Of a DNA stretch of 64,000 nt, positions 41,794 through 50,755 are shown one piece after another. The position numbers and the translations under genes are program-made. Below the pieces are notes generated by a model. That model saw only the letters and a list, made by a program, of their open reading frames with translations. It searched no databases and had not been told where the DNA came from. Position 1 is the first letter of the stretch, and each line of letters starts with the position of its first letter. The DNA lies in contig NZ_CP159483.1 in assembly GCF_042140245.1 (NCBI RefSeq), positions 2,852,001-2,916,000 on the forward strand, read 5' to 3'. This DNA is from MH13 sp042140245 (GTDB taxonomy: Bacteria; Pseudomonadota; Alphaproteobacteria; Rhizobiales; MH13).

Positions 41794-42169
41794 CGTCAAT
41801 CCTCTGGGCGCATCGGCGCCGTTTTCTGCTTGCATCACGCTGTTGTTGGCTATGGATCAAAGCTCGGACAGAGCTATGCGAACGTCCATTGCCAATCGGC
41901 CGCACACCATCACCGATGGTTGCAACCTTCGTCAAGGATCAAACAAGTAATGTCGGTACTTGTCGCTGATGGAGCCGACAAAACCAAAAAGTATCATGAA
42001 CAGTCCTTAGTGAGCCGCCTACTCATTTTTGAACTTGCGTGTTCACCGACCTGTCAAACCTTTCACTGGATCACAATTGGCAGCGATTGAACCAAGTGTT
42101 CGACAATTGGCTTGCCTGATATCTAAGCCTGATCCACCCTCCCAAGAAACACCGTGAGGAGGACACAGT
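41794..42169. other. Divergent intergenic region, XRE / ggt
   Basis: About 376 bases (331 if the XRE gene starts at 41838). It holds the ribosome site of ggt (GAGGAGG just before 42170). I see no clear promoter boxes, hairpin or small gene. Confidence 0.4.
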
Positions 42170-43957
42170 ATGCGGATCACTCTTGCTCTTACTCTTGGCG
42201 CTCTTATGAGCACCAGCGCACTTGCCCAACAAGCCGCTGACAGCGTCGCACCGGAGATGGCGTCGCAGAGTGCTTTTTCGGGGTTGAGCGAAGCGGCTAT
42301 GGCGGCACTAGAAGCAAAAGAAGCCGGTCAACCCGTTGAGGCGGACACTTGGATGGTTGCGGCCGCGAACCCACTGGCCGTTGAGGCCGGTGCCGATGTG
42401 CTTCGTGCTGGTGGCACAGCTGCCGACGCGATGGTGGCCGTGCAAGCCGTGCTTGGCTTGGTGGAGCCACAATCCTCCGGACTTGGCGGCGGCGCTTTTC
42501 TCGTATGGTACGATGCAAGAACAGGTGACGTTACAACTCTTGATGGGCGGGAAACGGCGCCGCAATCCATCACGCCAACTATGTTCCAAGACGCTACCGG
42601 CGAGCCGCTTCGCTTCTTTGACGCTGTTGTTGGCGGACTATCGGTTGGCACGCCGGGGACACCTGCCCTGATGGAGGAAGCACACCGTCGCTGGGGCAAC
42701 GCCAATTGGGGTAGTCTTTTTAGAGCGGCCATCACCCATGCCGAAGACGGGTTTGCTGTTTCCCCACGGCTCGCCACATTGGTGGCAGGTGATGCAGAGC
42801 GGCTTGGCCGCTTTCCCGCAACAGCCAGTTACTTTTTGCCAGGTGGAGAGCCCATCGCCGAAGGGACACTTCTGACCAATCAGGCTTATGCAGACACATT
42901 GCATGCCATCGCGAGCGAGGGTGTTGATGCGTTCTACTCAGGACCTATTGCTGAGGGTATCGTCGCAGCTGTCCGCGGCGCTGAAGGAAATCCTGGGCAT
43001 CTCAGTCTCACCGATTTAGCGCTTTACGATGTTGTTGAACGCGATGCCGTCTGCGTTGCGTATCGTGATCACGATGTCTGCGGCATGGGCCCACCATCTT
43101 CGGGCGCCCTGACCGTCGGGCAAATTCTCGGCATGGCTGCATCCTATGATCTGGGGGAAATGGGACCGGAAAGCGCGGACGCTTGGCGCATTATAGGCGA
43201 CGCCTCACGGTTGGCGTTTGCCGATCGAGGCCGATACATGGCGGATAGCGACTTTGTACCGATGCCAACGCGGGGTTTGGTTGACCCGGATTACCTGGCC
43301 TCTCGGGCGGAGTTGCTTGCAGGCGACAATGCTTTGGAAGAGGTCGAGGCTGGGATACCCGAATGGGATCACGCCATGGTGCTAGCAGACGACGAATCGC
43401 TGGAATTGCCCTCAACCAGCCACATCTCGATCGTCGATTCTTTTGGCAACGCCCTGTCGATGACAACCACGATTGAAAACGGCTTTGGCTCTCGTGTGAT
43501 GGCGCCAGGCGGCTTCTTGCTCAATAACGAGTTGACCGATTTCTCGTTTCGAACCCAGCGTGATGGGGTGCCTATCGCCAACCGTATCGAGCCAGGTAAA
43601 CGCCCCCGTTCCTCCATGTCACCAACAATCGTGCTGCAAGACGGAGAGCCGGTACTTGTTGTGGGGTCACCGGGCGGAAGCCGGATCATAGGCTATGTTG
43701 CGCAAACCATCATCGCGCATGTTGATTGGGGCATGGATGTGCAAGCCGCCATCGATATGCCTCATCTGGTCAATCGGTTTGGCACCTATGATGTGGAAGA
43801 GGGCACAAGCGCCGTTGATTTCCAAGAACGACTGGAAGAGATGGGCTTTGAGGTCAATGTTCGCGCCTTGACATCAGGTCTTCATGCCATCGCCATCGAC
43901 GAGACATTGTCTGGCGGTGCCGATCGACGCCGCGAAGGCATAGCGCTAGGCGAGTAA
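42170..43957 (+). CDS. ggt: Gamma-glutamyltransferase, periplasmic
   Basis: 595 aa with a signal peptide (MRITLALTLGALMSTSALAQ). The proenzyme is cut autocatalytically before Thr416 in LPSTSHISIVDSFGNALSM, giving a large and a small subunit; Thr416 is the nucleophile. Other landmarks: GGTAADAMVAVQAVLGLVEP, SSGLGGGAFLVWYD, GPPSSGALTVGQIL, NNELTDFSF and GSPGGSRIIGYVAQ. It hydrolyses or transpeptidates glutathione and other gamma-glutamyl compounds in the periplasm. GAGGAGG lies directly upstream of the ATG. Monocistronic with a strong terminator after it. Confidence 0.95.
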   Translation: MRITLALTLGALMSTSALAQQAADSVAPEMASQSAFSGLSEAAMAALEAKEAGQPVEADTWMVAAANPLAVEAGADVLRAGGTAADAMVAVQAVLGLVEPQSSGLGGGAFLVWYDARTGDVTTLDGRETAPQSITPTMFQDATGEPLRFFDAVVGGLSVGTPGTPALMEEAHRRWGNANWGSLFRAAITHAEDGFAVSPRLATLVAGDAERLGRFPATASYFLPGGEPIAEGTLLTNQAYADTLHAIASEGVDAFYSGPIAEGIVAAVRGAEGNPGHLSLTDLALYDVVERDAVCVAYRDHDVCGMGPPSSGALTVGQILGMAASYDLGEMGPESADAWRIIGDASRLAFADRGRYMADSDFVPMPTRGLVDPDYLASRAELLAGDNALEEVEAGIPEWDHAMVLADDESLELPSTSHISIVDSFGNALSMTTTIENGFGSRVMAPGGFLLNNELTDFSFRTQRDGVPIANRIEPGKRPRSSMSPTIVLQDGEPVLVVGSPGGSRIIGYVAQTIIAHVDWGMDVQAAIDMPHLVNRFGTYDVEEGTSAVDFQERLEEMGFEVNVRALTSGLHAIAIDETLSGGADRRREGIALGE

Positions 43958-43973
43958 AGCTCTGATAGAAAAT

Positions 43974-44008
43974 GAAAAAAGCCCCGTGGTTCCCACGGGG
44001 CTTTGCTT
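43974..44008. terminator. Bidirectional terminator between ggt and tRNA-Leu
   Basis: Stem GCCCCGTGG / CCACGGGGC (43981-43989 with 43993-44001), extended by AAA/TTT, with loop TTC. T-rich on the plus side and six A before the stem, so it can end both ggt and the tRNA transcript. Confidence 0.88.
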
Positions 44009-44012
44009 TTAA

Positions 44013-44099
44013 TGGTGCGGTCGAGAAGACTCGAACTTCCACCCGTGTTACCGGACAGCGACCTCAACGCTGCGCGTCTACCAATTCCGCCACGACCGC
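44013..44099 (-). tRNA. tRNA-Leu (anticodon GAG), CCA encoded
   Basis: 87 bases on the minus strand. The acceptor stem GCGGTCG pairs with CGACCGC, followed by A and an encoded CCA. The anticodon loop TTGAGGT, closed by AGCG/CGCT, has GAG at positions 34-36. A long variable arm (class II) and the T-loop GTTCGAGTC are visible. It reads CUC/CUU codons. Confidence 0.95.
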
Positions 44100-44225
44100 A
44101 AAGACTATTCTGAATTAGCATCCAGAGCGGCGCTGATACCAAAGGCCGCTCACAGTCTCAAGGGCTGGTTTGTCCGAAAGCGTGATTTTTTCAGCGCGAG
44201 TGGAAAACGCGTTTGCAATCAAAGT

Positions 44226-44495
44226 CTAAAGCTCAGATTTTCCGATCTGGGTGATGGCAACGGCAATGGCGTCTCCACTTACAACCACTTCAGCTTCAGC
44301 TATCTGCATATTGTTGGCCAGAACCTTCACATGCTCGTTGGGCAGCGTTTCAAGCTCAATGACCGCTCCACGACCCATGCGAAGCAACTGGTGCACCGGC
44401 ATGACGGTCGCGCCAAGCTCAACAGCGATATCAACGGATATGCTTTCAATGGGGTTTTGCATCAGGCACTGAAACTCATTAGGAGGGCTCGTCAC
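44226..44495 (-). CDS. FliN-like (SpoA-domain) protein, orphan
   Basis: 89 aa: a single surface-presentation-of-antigens domain, as in the C-terminus of flagellar switch protein FliN. Landmarks are IESISVDIAVELGATVMPVH, LLRMGRGAVIELETLPNEHV, KVLANNMQIAEAEVVVSGDA and AIAVAITQIGK. True FliN assembles in the C ring of the motor and lies in flagellar operons, but no flagellar gene is in this window. It may be a second switch protein or an adapter with another role. Monocistronic, between tRNA-Leu and lipB. Confidence 0.82.
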   Translation of the reverse strand: MTSPPNEFQCLMQNPIESISVDIAVELGATVMPVHQLLRMGRGAVIELETLPNEHVKVLANNMQIAEAEVVVSGDAIAVAITQIGKSEL

Positions 44496-44609
44496 TCACC
44501 ATTGAGCGTGGATGGTTAACGCATACTTAAAGCCTTACATTCGTTCAGCTGCGCTGACTGCAGAGCACCAGGAAATCAGGAGTTCCGACCCATTCTACGC
44601 GAAGAGACC

Positions 44610-45305
44610 TTGGTCACAGATGAGCTTTTTGCAGCCACGCCTCCCATTGAGTGGCGCGTTGAACCTGGTTTGATCGACTATGATTCTGCGGTTGAGGCGA
44701 TGGAAGAGCGTGTCGCTGCCGTTCGCGCTGGCAATGCACCGGAGCTGATTTGGCTTGTCGAACACCCTGCCCTTTACACCGCAGGAACCAGCGCTGATCC
44801 GGCGGACCTGATGGCACCGGACCGTTTTCCGGTCATCAAGACTGGACGGGGTGGGCAGTACACGTATCATGGGCCCGGTCAGCGGGTTGCCTATGTGATG
44901 CTTGATCTCAATCGACGAGGCAAAGACGTGCGCGCTTTTGTTGCGGGATTGGAAGCGTGGATCATCCAGACGCTTGATCGGTTCAATGTCCGCGGCGAAC
45001 GGCGAGAAGATAGGGTTGGCGTCTGGGTTCAACGACCGGAGAAAGCCTCGCCTGTGCCTGGTACAATTGCAGAGGACAAGATTGCTGCCATTGGAATCCG
45101 CGTGCGCCAATGGGTGAGTTTTCACGGTATCAGCATCAACGTGGAACCAGACTTGGAGCACTTTTCAGGCATCGTGCCATGCGGGGTGAGCGAGCATGGC
45201 GTGACCAGTTTGGTTGATTTGGGCTTGCCAGTTGCCATGGACGATCTGGATCTCGCGTTGAAAGCGGAAGCCGAGCAGCTTTTCGGCCCGCTTCACTCAG
45301 TTTGA
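44610..45305 (+). CDS. lipB: Octanoyl-ACP:protein octanoyltransferase
   Basis: 231 aa from a TTG at 44610 with GAAGAGA upstream; no in-frame ATG lies near. It transfers octanoate from acyl carrier protein to the lipoyl domains of 2-oxo-acid dehydrogenases and GcvH, the first step of lipoate synthesis. Family motifs: LVEHPALYTAGTSADPADL, GRGGQYTYHGPGQRVAYVML, GIRVRQWVSFHGISINV and IVPCGVSEHGVTSL with the catalytic Cys. Its end overlaps comEC by 13 bases, convergent. Confidence 0.93.
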   Translation: MVTDELFAATPPIEWRVEPGLIDYDSAVEAMEERVAAVRAGNAPELIWLVEHPALYTAGTSADPADLMAPDRFPVIKTGRGGQYTYHGPGQRVAYVMLDLNRRGKDVRAFVAGLEAWIIQTLDRFNVRGERREDRVGVWVQRPEKASPVPGTIAEDKIAAIGIRVRQWVSFHGISINVEPDLEHFSGIVPCGVSEHGVTSLVDLGLPVAMDDLDLALKAEAEQLFGPLHSV

Positions 45306-47551
45306 TTGCTGATCTGTTCCCAGGGGCGCGTTCGCGTTGCAAAGCTTGGCCAAATGGCCAGACCACCTTCATTGGTCCGTATGAGAGCGGTAGCGCCATG
45401 CTCCTGCAATACGCCCTGGTCTATGATCAGATCTGCTTGGCAGCTTTCCGGCACACGCAATGGGCTGACAATAATGTTGGCCAACCGGCAGTCTTCCTCC
45501 AGCGCGGCGGCATCGAGAACATGTGCAATCGTTTCTCCGCCTTGTAGTGTCAGCACACATCCCAACGGATCGCACGTCCAATTGGTAGGTGTGGCATGGG
45601 TGTGCTCATCAATGGCCAAGCGTTGTCCCCACATTTCAACTGAAAATCTGCTGCCACGGGCTATCGAACGATCAATCCATACATTGGCTTCCACGCCGGT
45701 GCTGACATGTCCGACGGTCGCTGCATTGCGCTCCACGAGGATAGTGGGGACGGGTTGAAAGACACCCAAAAAGGGAAGCACAACCAGGGGCAGAACCGAG
45801 GTTAGACGTGCGCGCGCCGTGAAGAACGCAGCCAAACACCCAGAGAGGGTAAGCAGCAACAAAGCATGCGGCGTGATGGCGGCTATTGCCACGCGCGACC
45901 CGTCGAAGGATGCGACCCATTGGGCAATAACCATCACGGCATCAATGCCAAATCCCATTATGATGAGCGCTGGTGCTTCCAACGCAAAGGGTGTCAGAAA
46001 AAGCGCGATAAGTCCTGCGGGCATGATGATTAGGGAAACCAGTGGTAAGGCCAGCACATTGCCCAGCAAGCCTAGAGGCGCGCCAACCGAAAAATGGTAA
46101 GCGGCGAAAGGCGCTGTCGCGAGCCCGGCCACCAGTGATGTTAGCGCAATGCCGGAAACGATACTTATTGGCCGTATCATCGGACCGAGCGAGCTTGTTT
46201 GCCACGAGGCGCGCATCTGCCACACCCAGGGAGAGGTCGTAAACGCGCCGTAGAAGGCGACCAAAGCCAAAGTCGCGGCGAACGACATCTGAAAGCTTGG
46301 CCCCAATATGCTTTCAGGATGAAGCAACAACACGATCAGTGCGGCGAAAGCCACGCCGCGGATCGTCAAGGCTCGCCGGCTTGTCATCATCGCAACCAGC
46401 ACAATGACAATCATGACAAAGGCACGCTGGGTGGCCGTGCTCGCGCCAGACAGCACCAAATACCCGCTGGCAATGATCAATCCCGCAAGAGCTGCCCACC
46501 GCATTACGCTTTGCGAGGTGGACATTGAGGGGTGAAGCGCAAGCACCAGATTGATCATAGCGATGGCTGAAAGGGTCATCATCGCCAAGTGCATGCCGGA
46601 GATCGCCAAAAGGTGGGCAAGCCCCGCGCGACGCAGCGCCTCGTAGCTTTCCTCAGACAGACCATCACGTTTGCCGACCAATAGAGTGGCTGCCAAGGCC
46701 CCAGTGTCACCCTGCAAGGTTTGAGAGAAGCGTGCCGCCAGCGCCAACCGCGTTCGCTCAACAGCATGAACGACACTCTGAAAAGAGAGGCGGTGCTCTG
46801 CGGCTCTCTCAATGCGCGATGGTCGGCCATAACTGAAACCAGTGGCGCCGATACCATCGAAATAGAGTTCACGACGTATGTTGCGCGCACCTGGCATCAC
46901 AAACTCGGGTGGTTGCCCCAGGCGGGCAAGCACATCAATCTCATCCCCTGGCGTTATCGTGCCGGCATCAGCGATCACCGTGATGCGAATTCGCTCCGGC
47001 GTTCTCTCAGCTGGTAAGCCTTCGATGGCCAACCGATCGACCGTCAATCGAGCGCGCGCTGGGGTGCGCTGCTCCACACGCACCACCCTGCCAGTTACCT
47101 GATCGACCCGTTCAACGAGAATCTGAGGCGCGTCAACCAGTCGCGCTGTTTGCGCGCCAAGGGCCACACCCAAAACCACAAAGAGCGCCATCAAAGCGCT
47201 GTACAATCCAACACCCGAACGGGCGCGCCATGCCAAAGGGCTCAATGCGATAGCTGCTGGGTAGAGCGCCCAAAGGGCTGGTTCGTAGGGCAGAGCGAAG
47301 TAGCCAATGAGTCCGCCGCCCAGCCCAAAGACAAGCCAGGCAGGGCCGTTTCCCATCGCGAGCGAGTTTTCAACAGACTGCAGGAGAGCTTTGCGTGTTC
47401 TCGAAAAAGCCGATGGACGATGTTCGGCCAGGTCTTCGTTGCTGATGGCGGGGTGACTAGATCGCGCCGCTTTGCCCGTCGCCAGTCTTTCCAGCGCAAT
47501 AGCTGAAAGCAACCGTGGTTTCTGCCGAACGGCTGGCGGGTCTTCAGCCAT
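45293..47551 (-). CDS. comEC: ComEC/Rec2-family competence protein
   Basis: 752 aa from the ATG at 47551 (GGGAA upstream); the frame is open to 47584. An N-terminal DUF4131 part is followed by the competence domain with many membrane helices (GLAHLLAISGMHLAMMTLSA, ASGYLVLSGASTATQRAFVM, LLLLHPESILGPSFQMSFAA). The C-terminus is beta-rich and lacks an obvious intact metallo-beta-lactamase HxHxDH motif. It would form the inner-membrane DNA channel in natural transformation. Convergent with lipB, divergent from gltX. Confidence 0.9.
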   Translation of the reverse strand: MAEDPPAVRQKPRLLSAIALERLATGKAARSSHPAISNEDLAEHRPSAFSRTRKALLQSVENSLAMGNGPAWLVFGLGGGLIGYFALPYEPALWALYPAAIALSPLAWRARSGVGLYSALMALFVVLGVALGAQTARLVDAPQILVERVDQVTGRVVRVEQRTPARARLTVDRLAIEGLPAERTPERIRITVIADAGTITPGDEIDVLARLGQPPEFVMPGARNIRRELYFDGIGATGFSYGRPSRIERAAEHRLSFQSVVHAVERTRLALAARFSQTLQGDTGALAATLLVGKRDGLSEESYEALRRAGLAHLLAISGMHLAMMTLSAIAMINLVLALHPSMSTSQSVMRWAALAGLIIASGYLVLSGASTATQRAFVMIVIVLVAMMTSRRALTIRGVAFAALIVLLLHPESILGPSFQMSFAATLALVAFYGAFTTSPWVWQMRASWQTSSLGPMIRPISIVSGIALTSLVAGLATAPFAAYHFSVGAPLGLLGNVLALPLVSLIIMPAGLIALFLTPFALEAPALIIMGFGIDAVMVIAQWVASFDGSRVAIAAITPHALLLLTLSGCLAAFFTARARLTSVLPLVVLPFLGVFQPVPTILVERNAATVGHVSTGVEANVWIDRSIARGSRFSVEMWGQRLAIDEHTHATPTNWTCDPLGCVLTLQGGETIAHVLDAAALEEDCRLANIIVSPLRVPESCQADLIIDQGVLQEHGATALIRTNEGGLAIWPSFATRTRPWEQISNQTE

Positions 47552-47714
47552 TGCAGTTCCCGCGTAGCGGACGCATCGATGCACCGATACTTGTGCGCCT
47601 TTCCAGACATGATAAGTGCGAGCACACCATTTGCTTGGTCACCCTCCCTCGGTCGACACGCTATCAGCGCGCCGCCCAGCATACTTATCCTGTCACAAGT
47701 GAGCCTATCGCGAT

Positions 47715-49163
47715 ATGAGCCAATCCGGTCACACCACCACGCAAGCCGCTGTTGTCACGCGCTTTGCCCCCTCGCCCACGGGCTTTCTGCACATTGGTGG
47801 TGCGCGCACCGCTTTGTTCAATTGGCTTTATGCCAAGTCGGTTGGCGGCGTGATGCGGCTTCGGATCGAGGACACCGACCGCTCGCGTTCCACAACCGAA
47901 GCTATTGCCGCCATCTTGGACAGTCTTTCTTGGTTGGGCTTGGATCACGATGGCGAAACGGTGTTTCAATCGCAACGCGCCGACCGTCACGCCGAAGTGG
48001 CCCATCAACTGCTGGCCGATGGCAAAGCATACAAGTGCTATGCGACCCCGGACGAGTTGACCCAAATGCGAGAAGACGCGCGTGCGGCAGGGAAACCCCC
48101 ACGCTATGATGGCAGGTGGCGCGATAGGCCAGCGTCCGACGCACCAGAGGGCGCGCCTTTTGCAGTTCGGATCAAAGCACCTACGGATGGTCTCACGGTT
48201 GTTCATGACCAGGTTCAAGGTGAGGTCAAAACACCCAACAAAGACCTCGATGATTTTATTATTCTGCGCTCCGACGGAACACCGACCTACATGCTGGCAG
48301 TCGTCGTCGATGATCATGATATGGGTGTGACCCATGTGATCCGCGGCGATGATCACCTGACCAACGCGGCACGTCAAAGCGTGATCTATGATGCGCTTGG
48401 ATGGGACCGCCCGGTGTTTGCGCACATTCCTCTTATTCACGGTCCAGATGGCGCCAAACTGTCCAAGCGTCATGGTGCCGTGGGCGCTGAGGCCTATCGC
48501 GCGGACGGGTTCTTGCCAGATACCATGCGAAACTACCTGGCCCGTCTCGGCTGGGCGCATGGCGATGATGAGATTTTTTCCACCGAACAGGCCATTGAAT
48601 GGTTCGGCTTTGATGGCATGGGCAAGTCAGCAGCGCGTTTCGATGTGAAGAAACTGACGGCGCTCAACGCGCATTACATGCGCGAGTTAAGCATCGATGC
48701 GTTCCAGTCTGCTTTCAACGCCAGCCTTCCCTATTTGCCGAACAAAGATAAGCTTCCCAACCCGTTTGAGGGAGACGCCAAGGCTCGTTTTGAGACGGCG
48801 TTGCCAGGGTTGAGAGAGCGGGCGCGTACACTGGTGGAGCTGATTGATAGCGCAGCTTTCCTTTTTGCACAGCGTCCGTTGGCGATGGATGAGAAAGCCG
48901 CTACGCTTTTGACAGATGAAGCGCGTGGTCATTTGGCAGCGCTCCACGGCCTTTACGGCGCGCTGGAAGCCTGGACCGTTGAACCCCTGGAGGCGGCGAC
49001 AAAGGCCTATGCAGAACAGGCCGAGATCAAGCTTGGAGCGGTTGCCCAACCGCTTAGAGCGGCACTCACTGGCTCAAAGACCAGTCCTGGTATCTACGAT
49101 GTTCTCATTGCCTTGGGTCGCGAGGAGTCATTGGCCCGAATTGGTGATCAAACGCAGCCTTAG
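47715..49163 (+). CDS. gltX: Glutamyl-tRNA synthetase
   Basis: 482 aa. Class I synthetase motifs: HIGH as FLHIGGARTALFNW near residue 25 and KMSKS as KLSKRHGAV near 250. RIEDTDRSRST and VIRGDDHLTNAARQ are also family-specific. It charges tRNA-Glu (or possibly tRNA-Gln in a tRNA-dependent amidation organism) with glutamate. Alphaproteobacteria often have two copies; whether this one is discriminating cannot be told. Followed by gltA in the same direction after 237 bases. Confidence 0.95.
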   Translation: MSQSGHTTTQAAVVTRFAPSPTGFLHIGGARTALFNWLYAKSVGGVMRLRIEDTDRSRSTTEAIAAILDSLSWLGLDHDGETVFQSQRADRHAEVAHQLLADGKAYKCYATPDELTQMREDARAAGKPPRYDGRWRDRPASDAPEGAPFAVRIKAPTDGLTVVHDQVQGEVKTPNKDLDDFIILRSDGTPTYMLAVVVDDHDMGVTHVIRGDDHLTNAARQSVIYDALGWDRPVFAHIPLIHGPDGAKLSKRHGAVGAEAYRADGFLPDTMRNYLARLGWAHGDDEIFSTEQAIEWFGFDGMGKSAARFDVKKLTALNAHYMRELSIDAFQSAFNASLPYLPNKDKLPNPFEGDAKARFETALPGLRERARTLVELIDSAAFLFAQRPLAMDEKAATLLTDEARGHLAALHGLYGALEAWTVEPLEAATKAYAEQAEIKLGAVAQPLRAALTGSKTSPGIYDVLIALGREESLARIGDQTQP

Positions 49164-49400
49164 TTTTTACAACACGCTGAAATTGCGACCAAATTTTCAA
49201 ACGCGTTGTTCTCGATGCACTCTGTCTATGCGTCCTTTGGTGGCTTGTGGCAGGCGGGTTAATTCGCTACCCACTCCTCACAGCCTGACCATGGGTGCGT
49301 TGCGGTAGAGCCATCTGTTCTTCTTTCATAGCGAAAGAACGGATAGACCAACCTCGCCCAGCCAACACTCGGGTCCGATAGAAAGAGGAGAGCGTCTCAT
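49164..49400. other. Leader region of gltA
   Basis: 237 bases without a gene, ending with the ribosome site AAGAGGAG. A small imperfect hairpin is possible around 49318-49340 (CTTTC-ATAGC-GAAAG). I recognise no RNA motif. Confidence 0.4.
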
Positions 49401-50705
49401 ATGGGCGATACCACTGGCAAAAACACAGCGACACTGAGCTTGGATGGCAAGGAGCACGAGTTTAACGTGCGCTCTGGCACCATCGGGCCAGATGTCATTG
49501 ATATTTCGAAACTTTACGCTTCGACCGGCGCTTTCACCTACGATCCTGGTTTTACATCCACAGGGTCGTGTGAGTCCGAAATCACTTACATCGATGGTGA
49601 TAAGGGTGTGCTATTGCACCGGGGCTACCCTATCGACCAGCTGGCTGAGCATGGAGACTTCCTAGAAACCTGCTACCTGCTGCTCTATGGTGAGTTGCCG
49701 ACATCGGCGCAGAAGGCAGACTTCGACAACCGTGTGACCCGTCACACCATGTTGCACGAGCAGATGGCGCGCTTCTTCACCGGTTTCCGCCGTGATGCGC
49801 ACCCTATGGCTATTGTGTGCGGTGTTGTTGGTGCGCTTTCAGCCTTTTATCACAACTCCACCGACATCTCGGATCCGCATCAGCGCATGGTTGCTAGCTT
49901 GCGGATGATCGCGAAGCTGCCGACAATTGCCGCGATGGCGCTGAAGTACTCCATCGGCCAGCCTTTTGTGTATCCGCGTAACGATCTCGATTATGCTGCA
50001 AACTTCTTGCACATGTGCTTTGCGGTACCTTGTGAGGAATACAAGATCAATCCTGTGCTCGCTCGCGCGATGGATCGCATTTTCATTTTGCACGCTGATC
50101 ATGAGCAAAACGCTTCCACGTCGACCGTGCGTCTAGCTGGCTCCTCTGGCGCCAATCCTTTTGCGTGCATTGCTGCAGGCATCGCCTGCCTCTGGGGCCC
50201 TGCCCATGGTGGTGCCAATGAGGCCGCACTGAACATGCTGTCGGAGATTGGTTCGGTTGAGAACATTCCAACTTATGTGGCGCGCGCGAAGGATAAGGAT
50301 GATCCATTCCGCCTGATGGGCTTTGGCCACCGCGTCTACAAAAACTATGACCCGCGCGCCAAGATCATGCAGAAAACCTGCCATGAGGTATTGGGTGAGT
50401 TGGGCATCACCGATGATCCAATGCTCGAGGTGGCAATGGAGCTGGAGAACATCGCCCTCACCGATGAGTATTTCATTGAGAAGAAGCTCTATCCAAACAT
50501 CGACTTCTATTCCGGTATTACGCTGAAGGCACTTGGCTTTGCGCCGAATATGTTCACGGTGCTCTTTGCGCTTGCCCGCACCGTGGGTTGGATTGCTCAA
50601 TGGAAAGAGATGGTGGAAGACCCGCAGCAGCGCATCGGCCGCCCACGCCAGCTCTACACTGGCCATACACAGCGCGACTACGTACCGATGTCGCGGCGCA
50701 AGTAG
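49401..50705 (+). CDS. gltA: Citrate synthase (type II)
   Basis: 434 aa. It condenses oxaloacetate and acetyl-CoA at the entry of the TCA cycle. Typical type II features: an N-terminal beta domain (GSCESEITYIDGDKGVLLHR), ILHADHEQNASTSTVRLAGS with the catalytic His, WGPAHGGANEAALNML, GFGHRVYKNYDPRAKIM and the catalytic Asp in NIDFYSGITLKALGF. A strong ribosome site (AAGAGGAG) and a terminator after the gene are present. Convergent with lpxB. Confidence 0.97.
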   Translation: MGDTTGKNTATLSLDGKEHEFNVRSGTIGPDVIDISKLYASTGAFTYDPGFTSTGSCESEITYIDGDKGVLLHRGYPIDQLAEHGDFLETCYLLLYGELPTSAQKADFDNRVTRHTMLHEQMARFFTGFRRDAHPMAIVCGVVGALSAFYHNSTDISDPHQRMVASLRMIAKLPTIAAMALKYSIGQPFVYPRNDLDYAANFLHMCFAVPCEEYKINPVLARAMDRIFILHADHEQNASTSTVRLAGSSGANPFACIAAGIACLWGPAHGGANEAALNMLSEIGSVENIPTYVARAKDKDDPFRLMGFGHRVYKNYDPRAKIMQKTCHEVLGELGITDDPMLEVAMELENIALTDEYFIEKKLYPNIDFYSGITLKALGFAPNMFTVLFALARTVGWIAQWKEMVEDPQQRIGRPRQLYTGHTQRDYVPMSRRK

Positions 50706-50725
50706 CTACGCTCACCATCAAAGTG

Positions 50726-50755
50726 AAAACCGGCCCCTTGAGGCCGGTTTTTTTA
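50726..50755. terminator. Terminator after gltA
   Basis: Stem AAACCGGCC / GGCCGGTTT with loop CCTTGA, followed by seven T. Preceded by A, so it may also act on the lpxB transcript, whose stop lies at the end of the structure. Confidence 0.9.
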
